NCBI GenBank assembly: GCA_964638895.1
Contig: CAZWYY010000004.1
Coordinates: forward strand, 27,963 to 91,962
Origin: JAFGGG01 sp964638895
Lineage (GTDB): Bacteria; Spirochaetota; Spirochaetia; SZUA-6; RPPD01
DNA: 64,000 nucleotides
Direction: 5' to 3'
Shown in pieces: positions 8,944-18,304 of the stretch. Each line of letters begins with the position of its first letter. Positions within the stretch are counted from its first letter, which is position 1. Below the pieces are notes generated by a model that worked only from the letters and a program-made list of their open reading frames with translations, was not told where the DNA came from and did not search any database. The position numbers and the translations under genes were made by a program.

Positions 8944-10469
8944 ACCGGATTCTCCTCCGTCACACGCAGCGCGAGGGATATAAGGGGAAGCATGTCCTCT
9001 GCCAAAAACCACCCCTTTTGCTTAAACGCATACGCACCAACCGCGGAATGAAGCAAGAGTCCCAGTCTGGCCGCGGTTATCGGCTTTATACCACCCGCCA
9101 GAAAACCGGCGATAATCCCGGCCAGCACGTCCCCCGAACCACCGGTAGCCATGGCGGGATTCATCCCGTCCAGAACATAATAGTCACCATCGGGACAAGC
9201 GAGGTAGGTTACGTGGCCTTTTAGGATTACCGGTGTATTCAGTTTTTTGCACAACCCCGAGAGTGAGTCCAAAGGATGATTAAGCAGTTCCGGTACGGTT
9301 CCTCCGCACAAGCGAATACACTCACCCGGATGAGGCGTAAGCACCATGTTGCCTTCAAAAACAACACGCTTTTTTTGCATAAGTCCGGCCAGCAGGGTTA
9401 TCCCGTCCGCATCAATCACCCCCGGCATACGGAGCGAGATGAGGGTCTCAAACGTATCATACCTCTGCGCATCAAGACCCCAACCCGGACCGATCAGCAG
9501 GCCTGTGTATTTCTTTTTCAATTCACCTGTACATTCTTTGATAGTGTCGTACGGGCGTATCATTACCGAATTGAATTTAGGCGCCAACAGGGGATAACTT
9601 TTCTCATCGGCAAACAAGGTCACAAGCCCGGTTCTTGACCGTGCGGCGGCGTTCGCGCACAGAAAGGCCGCTCCGGTGGTACCCACGGACCCTGCAAAAA
9701 CCGCACAGTGCCCCCTGTTCGTCTTGTGCGCCTCACCGGGCACTGAGGGAAGCAGGGTAAAAAAATCCTTGTACCCAAGCAATCCGCCTTTCATGGGTTG
9801 TTCCCGTATAAGCTGCGGCGGAAAACCGATACTGATGCGGTGGATCCGTCCGCACAGCGGACGAGCGTACGGCAGGTACAGGCAGGTTTTGGGAAGTTCT
9901 ACGGTAAGCGTATGGTGCGCCTGTATGGCCGTAAAGCCTTTGGTAAATGAATCCCCGATCCCCGAAGGAATATCTACGGCTATCCTTTGACCTTTGGATT
10001 TATTGGCATGTGATATCAGGCTTTTTACCGGATCGCACGCTTCCGCAGATATTCCCGTACCCAGAATACCGTCGATAATCCAATCGCTTCCGGAAACGAG
10101 TCTGCGGGCCGTAGTATTATCCTGCGTATAATCGATTACCTTGATCCCAAGTTCCCGGCAGATAGTAAGATGCAGTCCGGCCGGGCTGTCCTTATCCGGC
10201 ATACCCGCCGCCAGGACGAGACTGATGTCCGTGAAGCCGTCACAGACACACTGGCGCGCCATAACCAGGGCATCCCCGCCGTTATTTCCCCTGCCGACTA
10301 AAAAAACACAGTGCCCTTGTGGGGGTAATCCGTTCCATATATTATTTTTCAGATAGGTGTAAAGTTTTATACCGGCATTCTCCATTAAAAGCAGCGCCGG
10401 CAGACCGTAACGTTCCTGCGTGATCCGATCGATCCGTGTCATTCCCCCGGAACTAACCAGTTTCATCAT
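8934..10469 (-). CDS. nnr: Bifunctional NAD(P)H-hydrate epimerase / ADP-dependent dehydratase
   Basis: Repairs damaged NAD(P)H hydrates. The N-terminal YjeF_N half (about 1-215) carries GRGNNGGDALVMAR and DIPSG and epimerises the R and S hydrates. The C-terminal ribokinase-like half (about 225-505) carries the VLTPHPGE and ATGGSGDVLAG motifs and dehydrates the S form using ADP. The length of 511 residues is usual for the fused enzyme. The start overlaps the end of the upstream lipoprotein gene by 17 bases. The window also encodes NAD synthesis genes (nadD, nadC, nadA, nadB), but this gene is not in an operon with them. Confidence 0.95.
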   Translation of the reverse strand: MMKLVSSGGMTRIDRITQERYGLPALLLMENAGIKLYTYLKNNIWNGLPPQGHCVFLVGRGNNGGDALVMARQCVCDGFTDISLVLAAGMPDKDSPAGLHLTICRELGIKVIDYTQDNTTARRLVSGSDWIIDGILGTGISAEACDPVKSLISHANKSKGQRIAVDIPSGIGDSFTKGFTAIQAHHTLTVELPKTCLYLPYARPLCGRIHRISIGFPPQLIREQPMKGGLLGYKDFFTLLPSVPGEAHKTNRGHCAVFAGSVGTTGAAFLCANAAARSRTGLVTLFADEKSYPLLAPKFNSVMIRPYDTIKECTGELKKKYTGLLIGPGWGLDAQRYDTFETLISLRMPGVIDADGITLLAGLMQKKRVVFEGNMVLTPHPGECIRLCGGTVPELLNHPLDSLSGLCKKLNTPVILKGHVTYLACPDGDYYVLDGMNPAMATGGSGDVLAGIIAGFLAGGIKPITAARLGLLLHSAVGAYAFKQKGWFLAEDMLPLISLALRVTEENPVWE

Positions 10470-11700
10470 TTTGATTCTCGATTATTTTATCACTCCGCCA
10501 CCATACAACCCTTACCTGGGTGCTTTCAACAATCAGGGCGGAAAGAATACCCTGTCTGGAAAGATTAAAATTGATAAAAGCCAGGTCCGTATCATCAATC
10601 TGGAATTTGGATTTCTTGATTACCTCGCCGCGTCGGTTTAAGATAAGCAGATAATAGGTTGTAGGATCCTTCAGCTTGGCAAAGAAAAAACAGCCCGATT
10701 CACTGACCCCCAAAAATTCGTACAAGGTGATATCGGTTTCCTTTTTTTCTTCAAACAGGCGTTCTTCCTGCTCCTCATTGGGAACCGCGATGGATGTTTC
10801 GCTGTATTTTCCCTGGGTAAGATTCAGTATAAAGACCCTTGACTCGACATTTTTCACCGTGGCCACCGTACCGGTGAACTCATCAATGACCCTCCGGGAA
10901 TACGAGACCATAAGATAAAGCTTTTGTTTATGGTAGTCAGGGACTATCTTCTCCAGGGTCGGAATATCAGATGAATTCTTGGGCACCGGGACATGCTGAT
11001 CATCTATTTCAACCTCGTACATGAGACTGCGTTCGGCGCCGAACCAGTAGATATGCCAGGCCCCGGTTTCGCGGCAGACAACAACCAGCTCATTTTCCGC
11101 TGTTATGTATATATTTTCGATGTAAGGGAAGGGCGTACCACCGATGCCTTCCCTGCCGATGGTATACTCCTGGTTCTCCTTTGTTCTTTTGATCTCTCCG
11201 TTTTGGGAAAACACCTCGATTATATTGGTATACATTACCCCGTTTTCATTCACGTACTGGGCTTCGGGGACGCGGTCCTGAATGTAGATGTTCTTCTCCC
11301 GGTCAACCGCAATGGCCCCGGGATCAATAAACTGATATTCGCATGCCTTGCGGTTCGCTACCTTGTTGTCCGCGTGCGGTGTATCCTTTTTCAACAGTAT
11401 CGGTGTCGGATTAATCTTGGGATTATACAGCAGAAGCATGAGGTAGCCGAAGGGAGAATACTGCATTACCTTGGCCGAGTTTCCGTTTACGATGTAGAAC
11501 AGCTTGTCGTCCAGATAGATCAGGTTGCTGCCGACACAGGGTATCCTGTTGTTTATGAAAAAATCGAACTGGTCCTCCATTTTACCGATCGGGATGGTAA
11601 AAAGCTCCTCACTCTGCAGTGTCGATACATGGTAACCTGGACCGCAGGAAAGCACAAAAAGAAATACGACAATACCGGCACAGAATATTTTCGGGTTCAT
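10453..11700 (-). CDS. Lipoprotein, possibly LIC_12708/NHL-repeat-like family
   Basis: From the ATG at 11700: a short signal peptide with the lipobox VLSC (Cys19), then about 395 residues of mostly beta structure. Repeated blocks such as NLIYLDDKLFYIVNG, AIAVDREKNIYIQD and NIYITAENELVVV look like beta-propeller blades. I recall a similar spirochaetal family called LIC_12708, but cannot confirm it here. An ATG 9 codons upstream (11727) would spoil the signal peptide. It diverges from secA and is followed by nnr with a 17-base overlap. Likely outer-membrane or periplasmic lipoprotein; function unknown. Confidence 0.75.
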   Translation of the reverse strand: MNPKIFCAGIVVFLFVLSCGPGYHVSTLQSEELFTIPIGKMEDQFDFFINNRIPCVGSNLIYLDDKLFYIVNGNSAKVMQYSPFGYLMLLLYNPKINPTPILLKKDTPHADNKVANRKACEYQFIDPGAIAVDREKNIYIQDRVPEAQYVNENGVMYTNIIEVFSQNGEIKRTKENQEYTIGREGIGGTPFPYIENIYITAENELVVVCRETGAWHIYWFGAERSLMYEVEIDDQHVPVPKNSSDIPTLEKIVPDYHKQKLYLMVSYSRRVIDEFTGTVATVKNVESRVFILNLTQGKYSETSIAVPNEEQEERLFEEKKETDITLYEFLGVSESGCFFFAKLKDPTTYYLLILNRRGEVIKKSKFQIDDTDLAFINFNLSRQGILSALIVESTQVRVVWWRSDKIIENQNDETG

Positions 11701-11711
11701 AATGCAACTTA

Positions 11712-11741
11712 ATAGTACTATGGGCATGTATTATTTGTCAA
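11712..11741 (-). promoter_or_regulatory. Promoter of the lipoprotein-nnr operon
   Basis: Minus strand: TTGACA (11741-11736), 18 bases, TACTAT (11717-11712), then 11 bases to the ATG at 11700. There is no Shine-Dalgarno sequence, so the leader would be only about 4-5 nt. Confidence 0.5.
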
Positions 11742-11774
11742 TCTTTCCGCATCAGTTCGACAGCGCGCCCAATC

Positions 11775-11803
11775 TTGACCCGGAGCATAAAAATATATAC
11801 ATT
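11775..11803 (+). promoter_or_regulatory. Probable leaderless promoter of secA
   Basis: TTGACC (11775-11780), 17 bases, TACATT (11798-11803), 6 bases, then ATG at 11810. No Shine-Dalgarno sequence is present, so the mRNA should start at the initiation codon. Confidence 0.6.
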
Positions 11804-11809
11804 GGTTTC

Positions 11810-14542
11810 ATGATTGATAAAATATTAAACGCACTCCTGGGATCGAAGTTCGAGAAAGATCTGAAAACATTCGTTCCGCTTCTCAGGAAAATTAGCTCAT
11901 ATGAAGCCTCAATGCTTACACTCGGCCCCGCTGATTTTAAACAAAAAACCGCCGGGTTCAAGGAACAACTGGCCGGCGGTGAAAAATTGGACGATCTTAT
12001 TCCCGAGGCGTTTGCCCTGGTGAGGGAGGCGGCGCGCCGCGTGCTGGGTGAAAGAATATTCGACGTGCAGCTTCTGGGTGGGATTGCCCTGCACCAGGGT
12101 AAGATCATGGAAATGAAAACCGGCGAAGGAAAAACCCTTTCCAGCGTCACGGCCGCCTATTTAAACTCACTTACCGGACAGGGCGTGCACATCGCCACGG
12201 TCAATGACTACCTGGCCGATCGCGACGCCCACTGGATGGGCCCTGTGTACGATTATCTCGGAGTATCCGTGGGTGCGGTACTCCCCGATATGTCGATTCC
12301 CGAAAGAAAAAACGCCTACGCAAAAGACATTACCTACGGCACCAACAATGAGTTCGGGTTTGATTATCTACGCGACAATATGTGTCTGCGTTTTGAGGAC
12401 AAGGTCCAGCGCGGCCAGAACTACTGTATTATTGATGAAATAGACTCCATTCTTATCGACGAATCACGAACACCCCTCATTATTTCCGGTCAGGCCGAGG
12501 ACGATACCTATAAATATTACGAGGTCAACAAGCTGGTGAATGAACTCGTTGAGTGTGAAAAGGATCCGGCAACCGACGAGTACCCGGAGAATCCGTCCGG
12601 TGATTTTAAAATAGATGAAAAAAACAAACGTGTTACCTTCACGGACCAGGGTATGAATTCGGTTGAAGCCGTGTTAAAAAAACGCGGACTTATTAAGGAC
12701 TCCCTTTTTTTGGATGAAAACTTTGAATACATACATTATTTTACCCAGTCCATGAAGGCCCACCATCTCTTTAAAAAGGATGTGGACTACGTGGTAAACG
12801 ACGGCAAGGTGGAGATCGTCGACGAGTTTACGGGAAGAATCCTACACGGCCGGCGGTATTCCGACGGTCTGCACCAGGCCATCGAAGCCAAGGAAAAAAT
12901 AAAAATAGCCCAGCGAAACAGGACGCTTGCCACCATTACCTTCCAAAACTTCTTCCGTCTGTACAACAAAATCTGCGGCATGACCGGAACCGCGGACACC
13001 GAAGCCAAGGAGTTCGCCAAGATATACGAGCTGGATGTGGTGGTCATACCTACTAACCGGCCTGTTATTCGCGACGATCACGACGATGTCATCTTTTTGA
13101 ATGAATCGGACAAGTTCAACGCCATCTGCGATCATATCCAGGACCTGTATAAGATGGGCCAGCCCGTACTGGTGGGTACGGTTTCCATTGAAAAATCGGA
13201 GACGTTATCCCGCCTCCTAGTAGCTAGAGGCATCCGCCATGAGGTGCTGAACGCAAAGAACCACGCGCGGGAGGCTTTGATTATCGCCGATGCCGGTTCC
13301 GAAGGCGCTGTTACCATCGCCACCAATATGGCCGGCAGGGGGACCGACATCAAACTCGGCGGCAATCCCGAGTTCCACGCCAAGAGGAAAATGGGTGACG
13401 ATATGGACTCCGAAAAATACAACGCGATCTACCGCTCTGAATACAACAAATGGCAGGGTTACTACGAGAAGGTGAGAAGCATCGGGGGGCTTTTCGTGCT
13501 GGGTACCGAGCGTCACGAGGCGCGCCGCATAGACAACCAGCTGCGCGGAAGGTCCGGCAGGCAGGGTGATCCGGGCGCCTCCCAGTTTTATATCTCGCTT
13601 GATGACGTGCTTATGCGTCTTTTCGGTGGTGACAACCTGAAATCCCTCATGACACGCATCGGCATGAAACCAGGCGAACCTATTTTTCATCCCTGGCTGA
13701 ACAAGGCGATCGAGAAGGCACAGAAACGGGTCGAGGACAGGAACTTTGAGATCCGCAAGCATCTGCTTGAATACGATGACGTACTCAATGAGCAGCGAAA
13801 ATATATGTACGGCAAACGGGATGAAATCCTTCAAGACAAGGAGTTGTACAAACGTGTCCTGGCCACGGCCCGAGAGATCGTGTCCGATTTTATAGACGAA
13901 TACTTCTATGAAAAGGACAAGACCGACGCCTCGCTGCAGAACCTGCTCAACCAACTGAAAACAGAGTTTTTCTATACCACTGAGCTGCCTCTTGAGAACC
14001 TACGGGAGTTCAATGCCAAAGAACTGCTTGAATATCTGATCGGTGAGTTTGAAAAATCCCTTTTGCAGATACAGGAGGAGCTGGGCCGGGATTACCTGAA
14101 CAACTACCTTCGTTACGGCTATCTGCGCTATATCGACGCCAAATGGCAGGACCACCTTGAGAACCTGGGCGCGCTGCAGGAGGCGGTGAGTCTGCGTGCG
14201 TATGGACAGAAAAATCCGCTTTTGGAATATAAACTGGAAGGTTTTCAGATCTTCGACCAGATGCTGATAAATATCCGCACCGAAATCGCCAAAAAAGTGC
14301 TGTCCGTAACCCACCGTCCCAAGGAAACCGTACCCGAACAGGCAAGGCGGCGCGTTCAGGGTGAGGCCAAACACCGCCAACTGGGCCAGTTCGGCGGCAT
14401 GGTCTCCGACCGTCAGCCGCAGGCGGCCGTACAGGTAGCGGAACGGCCGGTACAGGTGAAACGCGTACAGCCCAAGGTGGGACGTAACGATCCCTGTCCC
14501 TGCGGCAGTGGGAAAAAATATAAAAAATGCTGCGGGGCGTAA
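11810..14542 (+). CDS. secA: Preprotein translocase ATPase SecA
   Basis: The motor that drives unfolded preproteins through SecYEG. 910 residues with the Walker A motif MKTGEGKT (near residue 105), the DEID Walker B box, the second helicase domain (NMAGRGTDIKLGG), the QLRGRSGRQGDPG motif, and the C-terminal zinc-binding SEC-C motif CPCGSGKKYKKCC that contacts SecB or ribosomes. I use the ATG at 11810 because the protein then opens with the family's usual MIDKILNALLGSK. The frame continues upstream to 11702, but that part covers the promoter. It is transcribed divergently from the lipoprotein gene and followed by the flagellar cluster. Confidence 0.97.
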   Translation: MIDKILNALLGSKFEKDLKTFVPLLRKISSYEASMLTLGPADFKQKTAGFKEQLAGGEKLDDLIPEAFALVREAARRVLGERIFDVQLLGGIALHQGKIMEMKTGEGKTLSSVTAAYLNSLTGQGVHIATVNDYLADRDAHWMGPVYDYLGVSVGAVLPDMSIPERKNAYAKDITYGTNNEFGFDYLRDNMCLRFEDKVQRGQNYCIIDEIDSILIDESRTPLIISGQAEDDTYKYYEVNKLVNELVECEKDPATDEYPENPSGDFKIDEKNKRVTFTDQGMNSVEAVLKKRGLIKDSLFLDENFEYIHYFTQSMKAHHLFKKDVDYVVNDGKVEIVDEFTGRILHGRRYSDGLHQAIEAKEKIKIAQRNRTLATITFQNFFRLYNKICGMTGTADTEAKEFAKIYELDVVVIPTNRPVIRDDHDDVIFLNESDKFNAICDHIQDLYKMGQPVLVGTVSIEKSETLSRLLVARGIRHEVLNAKNHAREALIIADAGSEGAVTIATNMAGRGTDIKLGGNPEFHAKRKMGDDMDSEKYNAIYRSEYNKWQGYYEKVRSIGGLFVLGTERHEARRIDNQLRGRSGRQGDPGASQFYISLDDVLMRLFGGDNLKSLMTRIGMKPGEPIFHPWLNKAIEKAQKRVEDRNFEIRKHLLEYDDVLNEQRKYMYGKRDEILQDKELYKRVLATAREIVSDFIDEYFYEKDKTDASLQNLLNQLKTEFFYTTELPLENLREFNAKELLEYLIGEFEKSLLQIQEELGRDYLNNYLRYGYLRYIDAKWQDHLENLGALQEAVSLRAYGQKNPLLEYKLEGFQIFDQMLINIRTEIAKKVLSVTHRPKETVPEQARRRVQGEAKHRQLGQFGGMVSDRQPQAAVQVAERPVQVKRVQPKVGRNDPCPCGSGKKYKKCCGA

Positions 14543-14553
14543 GTCCGTTCGTC

Positions 14554-14569
14554 GGAACAAATTTAAAAT
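14554..14569 (+). repeat. 16-base intergenic repeat, copy 1
   Basis: GGAACAAATTTAAAAT occurs here and identically at 21647-21662. Both copies lie just after a stop codon (secA, tsaD) and 11-15 bases before a predicted promoter, in the position of an AT-rich UP element. Confidence 0.45.
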
Positions 14570-14584
14570 TGCCGTATTCCCGCG

Positions 14585-14611
14585 TCAAGCTTTGACGCGG
14601 CCTTCCGATAA
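14585..14611 (+). promoter_or_regulatory. Sigma-28 (FliA)-like promoter of the flagellar cluster
   Basis: TCAAGCTT (14585-14592), 11 bases, TCCGATAA (14604-14611). This matches 13 of 16 positions of the FliA consensus TAAAGTTT-N11-GCCGATAA. The -35 half lies inside a perfect inverted repeat (14581-14599, CGCGTCAA-GCT-TTGACGCG). That repeat could be an operator or a weak hairpin after secA; it has no T-run and so is not a classical terminator. Confidence 0.4.
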
Positions 14612-14649
14612 TGTAAGCGTACAGTATTAATGTGTAAGGAGGCTTGCTT

Positions 14650-15498
14650 TTGATACGTGGGCTTTTTACCGGCGCGAGCGGCATGATCGCTCAGATGCAA
14701 CGCCTTGACGCCATTGCCAACAATCTGGCCAATGTGGATTTAAACGGCTATAAGCGGGATGAGGCTGTTTTTAAGTCGTTTCCCCAGCTTCTGCTGCGCC
14801 GGATGAATGACGACGGCGTGTATTCGTTCAATATGGGCTCTGTGGATACCACGCCCATAGTCGGCAAACTCGGCACAGGTGTTGAGTTGAACGAGGTATT
14901 TACGGTGTTCGAGCAGGGACCGCTGAAGCCCACGGGCCGGGATCTTGATTTCGCCCTGCAGGGCGACGGCTTCTTTTCCGTAAACACAAAGGACGGCGAA
15001 CGATATACCAGAAACGGTGATTTTTTTATCAGCCCTGAAGGGTACCTGGTAACCAAGAGCGGCGATTTTGTCCTGGGTGAAAACGGTCCGATTAAATTAA
15101 AGGAACATAATTTTGTGATTGATGAAGACGGCGTAATCTATCAGAACGCTACCTTTGCCGGAGATGATGAGCGCATGGTTTCCATGACGGAGAACTCATG
15201 GGATAATATTGAGCGGGTGGACAGGCTTAAAATTGTTAATTTCGAGCAGCCGCGCTATCTGCACAAAAAAGGTGATTCCTACTGGCAATCCACCACCAAT
15301 TCAGGGGATGCGCAGATCGTGCCCGAAGGCAGTCGCCCTAAAATCCGCAATGGATTTATTGAGGGCTCCAACGTCAATTCCGTGCGTGAAATGGTGGAGA
15401 TGATAGAGGTAAATCGTAGTTATGAGGCAAACCAAAAGCTCATCCAGACTCAGGACAGTCTGCTTGGCAAGCTTATCAACGAGGCAGCAAGAGTTTAG
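14650..15498 (+). CDS. flgF: Flagellar proximal rod protein FlgF (FlgG family)
   Basis: 282 residues with the rod/hook N-terminal signature (GASGMIAQMQRLDAIANNLANV) and the C-terminal amphipathic helix (REMVEMIEVNRSYEANQKLIQ) shared by FlgF, FlgG and FlgE. It builds the rod between the MS ring and the hook. The start is TTG at 14650: AAGGAGG at 14636-14642 lies 7 bases upstream, and the protein then begins MIRGLFTGASGM. A TTG two codons earlier is too close to that site. First gene of the flgF-flgG-flgA-flgI-flgJ cluster. It could equally be named FlgG1, as in some spirochaete genomes. Confidence 0.9.
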   Translation: MIRGLFTGASGMIAQMQRLDAIANNLANVDLNGYKRDEAVFKSFPQLLLRRMNDDGVYSFNMGSVDTTPIVGKLGTGVELNEVFTVFEQGPLKPTGRDLDFALQGDGFFSVNTKDGERYTRNGDFFISPEGYLVTKSGDFVLGENGPIKLKEHNFVIDEDGVIYQNATFAGDDERMVSMTENSWDNIERVDRLKIVNFEQPRYLHKKGDSYWQSTTNSGDAQIVPEGSRPKIRNGFIEGSNVNSVREMVEMIEVNRSYEANQKLIQTQDSLLGKLINEAARV

Positions 15499-15511
15499 GA
15501 GGTAAACATCC

Positions 15512-16306
15512 ATGATGAGATCATTGTGGACAGGCGCGGCCGGCATGATCGGCCAGCAGTTTAATATCGATACAATCGCCAACAACCTGGCGAACGTAAA
15601 TACAACGGGCTTTAAAAAGAACCGCCCGGATTTTGAGGATTTGATCTATCAAACCACCAAACTGGCCGGTACTCCGGCAACCGAACTTACGGTCATTCCA
15701 ACCAACATTCAGGTGGGGCACGGCGTACGCGCCGCCGCTTCTCAGAAACTGTTCGATCAGGGCAGCCTGCAGAATACGGGTAACCCCGCCGACTTGGCTA
15801 TTGAAGGGGACGGGTTTTTCCGCATTCTCCAGTACGACGGCTCTTACGCCTACACCCGCGATGGATCGTTTAAAATTGATTCGAACGGACAGCTTGTCAC
15901 CTCCGACGGTTACCGCGTGCTGCCCGAAATAATAATCCCGGCGGATGCCAAACCCAACTCACTGCAGATCTCCCCGGACGGACGGGTTTCCATAGAGTTC
16001 ATCGGAACAAATGACCGCGTTGAAATCGGCCAGATCGAGCTGTTCAGATTTATAAACCCGGCAGGACTGCAGGCTATCGGAGACAACCTCCTGATCGTGA
16101 CCAACGCCTCCGGTGAGGCGATAGGCGGACGTCCCGGGTTTGACGGTATGGGCAAGGTTATCCAGGGCAGACTGGAAATGTCCAATGTAAATGTCGTTCA
16201 GGAGATGGTGAATATGATTGTGGCCCAGCGCGCGTATGAAATGAACTCAAAGACTATCCAGACCTCGGATTCCATGCTGGCCACCGCCAGCAATCTCAAA
16301 CGCTGA
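15512..16306 (+). CDS. flgG: Flagellar distal rod protein FlgG
   Basis: 264 residues, the usual length for FlgG. It has the N-terminal motif DTIANNLANVNTTGFKKNRPDF and the C-terminal EMVNMIVAQRAYEMNSKTIQ helix. It forms the distal rod that crosses the periplasm. AGGAGG lies just before the ATG, and the gene is 13 bases after flgF. Confidence 0.95.
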   Translation: MMRSLWTGAAGMIGQQFNIDTIANNLANVNTTGFKKNRPDFEDLIYQTTKLAGTPATELTVIPTNIQVGHGVRAAASQKLFDQGSLQNTGNPADLAIEGDGFFRILQYDGSYAYTRDGSFKIDSNGQLVTSDGYRVLPEIIIPADAKPNSLQISPDGRVSIEFIGTNDRVEIGQIELFRFINPAGLQAIGDNLLIVTNASGEAIGGRPGFDGMGKVIQGRLEMSNVNVVQEMVNMIVAQRAYEMNSKTIQTSDSMLATASNLKR

Positions 16307-16315
16307 TAGAAGCCT

Positions 16316-17278
16316 ATGGGGATACGGAAGCGGTTTGTAATATGTCTATTGTTTTTCCTGTGCTGTGCCCAGGCCGTGCTTTTTCCCCTTGATATTTACC
16401 TTAAAGACTTTGTGCAATTCGGGGCCGATATCCTATATGTAAGGGACATCGCCACGATTTATGATACGGACGGAAACGTAAAGGCGGAACTACTCTCCCT
16501 GCCTTTACCGTTTCCTCCGGATCGGATACAGGTAATTTCCGCATATACCCTGCAGCGGCTGATTGAAAAGCACTATACCGGTCAGTTTGTGATTATTGGA
16601 AAAAAAAGCGTCTGTATTCCTACACGCTCCATTCCTCCCGACAGTCTATGGTTTTTTAAAAAACTTATTTCATTTTTTCTGCAAAATGACCCGGATACGC
16701 CTGGCAGAATCGAGCTTGAGTTTTTGACTCTTCCGTCTATCGATTTCCTTACCCCGCTTCCGGACCTTGAGTTCGGTTTCGTGCATAAGGACACCTCAAA
16801 CGGATGTATTGCCGGCAGGGTCGAGCTCACCGGTTTTCGTTCCCGCGCCGCAGGTATTTTTTCATGCACCGTCGCGTTTTATGTGCATCGGTATATTTCC
16901 GTAGCTGTGCCCGTTCGTTCGATTGTAAAACATGAACGGCTTTATCCGGGCCGTCTTGAGTTTGTGCAAAAAGACGTCTCACAGATATGTGATAACGTAC
17001 TGCTGGAGGGAATGCCCGCCGATCATTATCTGGCCATTGACAGCCTACCGGCCGGGATGCCGATTCCGCTGTCGAACCTTACCATGCAGTATGTCATAAA
17101 CTCAGGTGACAGTATAAACATACTTTTTACCAGAGGCGGTATCAGGATAACCGCCAAAGGACGTGCCCGGCAGCCCGGATATATCGGAAATCGCATACAG
17201 GTAACCGCCACGGATACCCATAAGACCTTTTTGGGTACGGTTTTAGATGAAAAGGGGGTTGTTGTTGAACTCGAATAG
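16316..17278 (+). CDS. flgA: Flagellar P-ring assembly protein FlgA
   Basis: 320 residues with a signal peptide (about 1-25) and a C-terminal SAF/ChapFlgA domain (about 225-320). The IDSLPAGMPIPLSNL segment and the final GTVLDEKG strand are typical. FlgA is the periplasmic chaperone for FlgI polymerisation into the P ring. It sits directly before flgI, 9 bases after flgG. The usual flgH (L-ring) gene, which often lies between flgA and flgI, is absent. Confidence 0.88.
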   Translation: MGIRKRFVICLLFFLCCAQAVLFPLDIYLKDFVQFGADILYVRDIATIYDTDGNVKAELLSLPLPFPPDRIQVISAYTLQRLIEKHYTGQFVIIGKKSVCIPTRSIPPDSLWFFKKLISFFLQNDPDTPGRIELEFLTLPSIDFLTPLPDLEFGFVHKDTSNGCIAGRVELTGFRSRAAGIFSCTVAFYVHRYISVAVPVRSIVKHERLYPGRLEFVQKDVSQICDNVLLEGMPADHYLAIDSLPAGMPIPLSNLTMQYVINSGDSINILFTRGGIRITAKGRARQPGYIGNRIQVTATDTHKTFLGTVLDEKGVVVELE

Positions 17279-18284
17279 ATATCTTTTTATTATATTATTT
17301 ATTTTTTTGCTGGTGTCACGGCTTACTGCGGCTCCCGAGGTACGGATTAAGGATATCGCCTACTTAAGCGGCGTGCGCGACAACCAGTTATTGGGTATAG
17401 GGCTTGTGACCGGCCTCGCCGGCAGGGGGGACTCATCCAATTCCAAGTTGTTGAAAAACGCGATTTCCAACCTGGTTGCGCATTTTGGATTTGATATCAG
17501 TCCGGATGATATCAGAAGTAGGAACTGCGCCGTGGTCATGGTCGTTGCCACCATTCCCGCGTTTGTCAGGCTGGGGGACCGTATTAACATCACGATCTCA
17601 AGCATAGGGGATGCCCGTAGCCTGGAACAGGGTATCCTCCTGCAGACACCGCTCAAGGGAGCCAATAATATCGTGTATGCCGTAGCTCAGGGCAAGGTTG
17701 AGGTTGCCGCCGGGCGAGACAGCGTTAAAACCGTCGGCAAGGTGTTTGAAGGGGCGATTATAGAGCGTGAGGTAATCTCAGAGTTCGTACAGGGTAATAC
17801 CATTTCAATTGTACTGCGAAACCCGGATTTTGTTACTGCATCCGCCATTACCGGAGCCATAAAGGCAAAATACGCGAATATAGAAATCAGCACCCTTGAT
17901 GCATCTCTTATACGGATAACCATTCCCGAGGATAAAAGAAACGATATTATCGCCTTTATCGCAGAGCTTGAATCGCTGACCGTCACCCCGGATACCACGG
18001 GCAAGGTTGTCATTGACTCGGCCTCGGGTGTGATCATCATGGGTGAGCATGTGCGCATATCCAAGGTTGCGGTCTCCTATAAGAATGTCGATGTCACGGT
18101 GGGCGGGTTCTCCAATATAAGCCGGCAAAATGAGAAAATGAGCTTCGTTTTTCCTGAAACAACATCTGTGGATGATTTTGTAAAGACAATGAAGGATATC
18201 GGAATAAAAACGGACAGTATCATCGAGATACTCAAGGCCGTCAATAACGCGGGCGCGCTGCACGGTGAGTTGATTATAAACTAA
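17265..18284 (+). CDS. flgI: Flagellar P-ring protein FlgI
   Basis: About 339 residues: a signal peptide ending near TAAPEVRIKDIAYLSGVRDNQL, then the conserved LLGIGLVTGLAGRGDS segment of FlgI and its long beta-rich body. FlgI forms the ring around the rod at the peptidoglycan layer. Start choice: the ATG at 17247 has no ribosome-binding site, while AAAAGGGGG at 17250-17258 lies 6 bases before the TTG at 17265. I take that TTG; it gives a 14-base overlap with flgA and a clean signal peptide. Confidence 0.92.
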   Translation: MNSNRYLFIILFIFLLVSRLTAAPEVRIKDIAYLSGVRDNQLLGIGLVTGLAGRGDSSNSKLLKNAISNLVAHFGFDISPDDIRSRNCAVVMVVATIPAFVRLGDRINITISSIGDARSLEQGILLQTPLKGANNIVYAVAQGKVEVAAGRDSVKTVGKVFEGAIIEREVISEFVQGNTISIVLRNPDFVTASAITGAIKAKYANIEISTLDASLIRITIPEDKRNDIIAFIAELESLTVTPDTTGKVVIDSASGVIIMGEHVRISKVAVSYKNVDVTVGGFSNISRQNEKMSFVFPETTSVDDFVKTMKDIGIKTDSIIEILKAVNNAGALHGELIIN

Positions 18285-18304
18285 AAAAAAGGGGACGGTT
18301 CTTT

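Noticed and set aside
13217..13954. A 245-codon open frame opposite secA
   Set aside because: It is a shadow of the secA frame with no family resemblance or ribosome-binding site.
14581..14599. Perfect hairpin after secA as a terminator
   Set aside because: No T-run follows on either side within a few bases, and it overlaps a better-supported promoter.
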